Origin: Pelargonium nanum
Taxonomy: Eukaryota > Streptophyta > Magnoliopsida > Geraniales > Geraniaceae
Direction: 5' to 3'
DNA: 22,342 nucleotides
Assembly (NCBI GenBank): GCA_036897485.1
Contig: JAYMTF010001594.1
Location: 1 to 22,342 of the forward strand
Positions 22,314-22,342 of the stretch are shown piece by piece. The notes beneath the pieces were generated by a model that saw only the letters and a list, made by a program, of their open reading frames with translations, was not told the DNA's origin and did not search any database. A program made the translations under genes and the position numbers. The stretch's first letter is position 1; each line of letters opens with the position of its first letter.

Positions 22314-22342
22314 TTCCGTTGCCGGGACTTGAACCCGGGTCT
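22314..22342 (-). tRNA. 3' part of a tRNA gene, probably tRNA-Glu (cut by window edge)
   Basis: The minus strand shows a perfect T arm, stem CCGGG/CCCGG around loop TTCAAGT (22338-22322). It is followed by the acceptor strand CAACGGA (22321-22315) and discriminator A (22314). A run of five T on the minus strand (plus-strand A at 22307-22311) follows at once, a pol III terminator. The acceptor strand CAACGGA and the preceding AGA match plant nuclear tRNA-Glu, whose 5' strand is TCCGTTG. The anticodon lies outside the window, so the amino acid is inferred from the 3' half only. Confidence 0.85.

Noticed and set aside
1-22342. Search for a CRISPR array, operon or novel multi-gene defence-like system
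   Set aside because: No regular spaced repeats and no clustered short genes; the window is a standard plant nuclear region with large spliced genes.

Overview
This window is nuclear DNA from a flowering plant, most likely a eudicot. It has short AT-rich introns with GT-AG (one GC-AG) borders, TATA-type promoters, MITE- and SINE-like repeats, and two intron-rich genes whose spliced products match plant families end to end. I cannot name the species. Nothing is bacterial or viral in layout, and I found no new multi-gene system. The interest lies in the fine structure between and inside ordinary genes.

Layout. Positions 1-1653 lie 3' of a minus-strand gene and hold AT-rich spacer with a possible LINE scrap. 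Positions 1654-3630 (minus) are a complete five-exon amino acid transporter gene of the lysine/histidine transporter-like 8 (AATL1) type, 521 residues when spliced; its first intron appears to use a GC donor. Positions 3631-4540 are AT-rich spacer with its TATA box. Positions 4541-5820 (minus) are a broken but still intron-bearing copy of the mitochondrial ribosomal protein mL41 (MRP-L27) gene, with promoter-like motifs remaining up to about 6412. Positions 6497-6689 look like a tRNA-derived SINE just upstream of the next promoter.

Positions 6812-21879 (plus) are a complete ATR checkpoint kinase gene. Fifteen exons join in frame to 2728 residues carrying HEAT-type repeats, UME, FAT, PI3K-like kinase and FATC regions, all open. 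Its introns hold a Stowaway-like MITE (intron 5), a tiny insertion between perfect 17-bp direct repeats (intron 9), a CT microsatellite (intron 10) and a roughly 450-bp inverted-repeat-bounded element (intron 14). The right edge cuts into a minus-strand tRNA gene, most likely tRNA-Glu.

The genes do not form a functional unit: a membrane transporter, a dead mitoribosome gene copy and a nuclear DNA-damage kinase are neighbours by position only. The transporter and the dead copy both point left and ATR points right, so the dead copy's old promoter and the ATR promoter lie back to back in about 550 bp.
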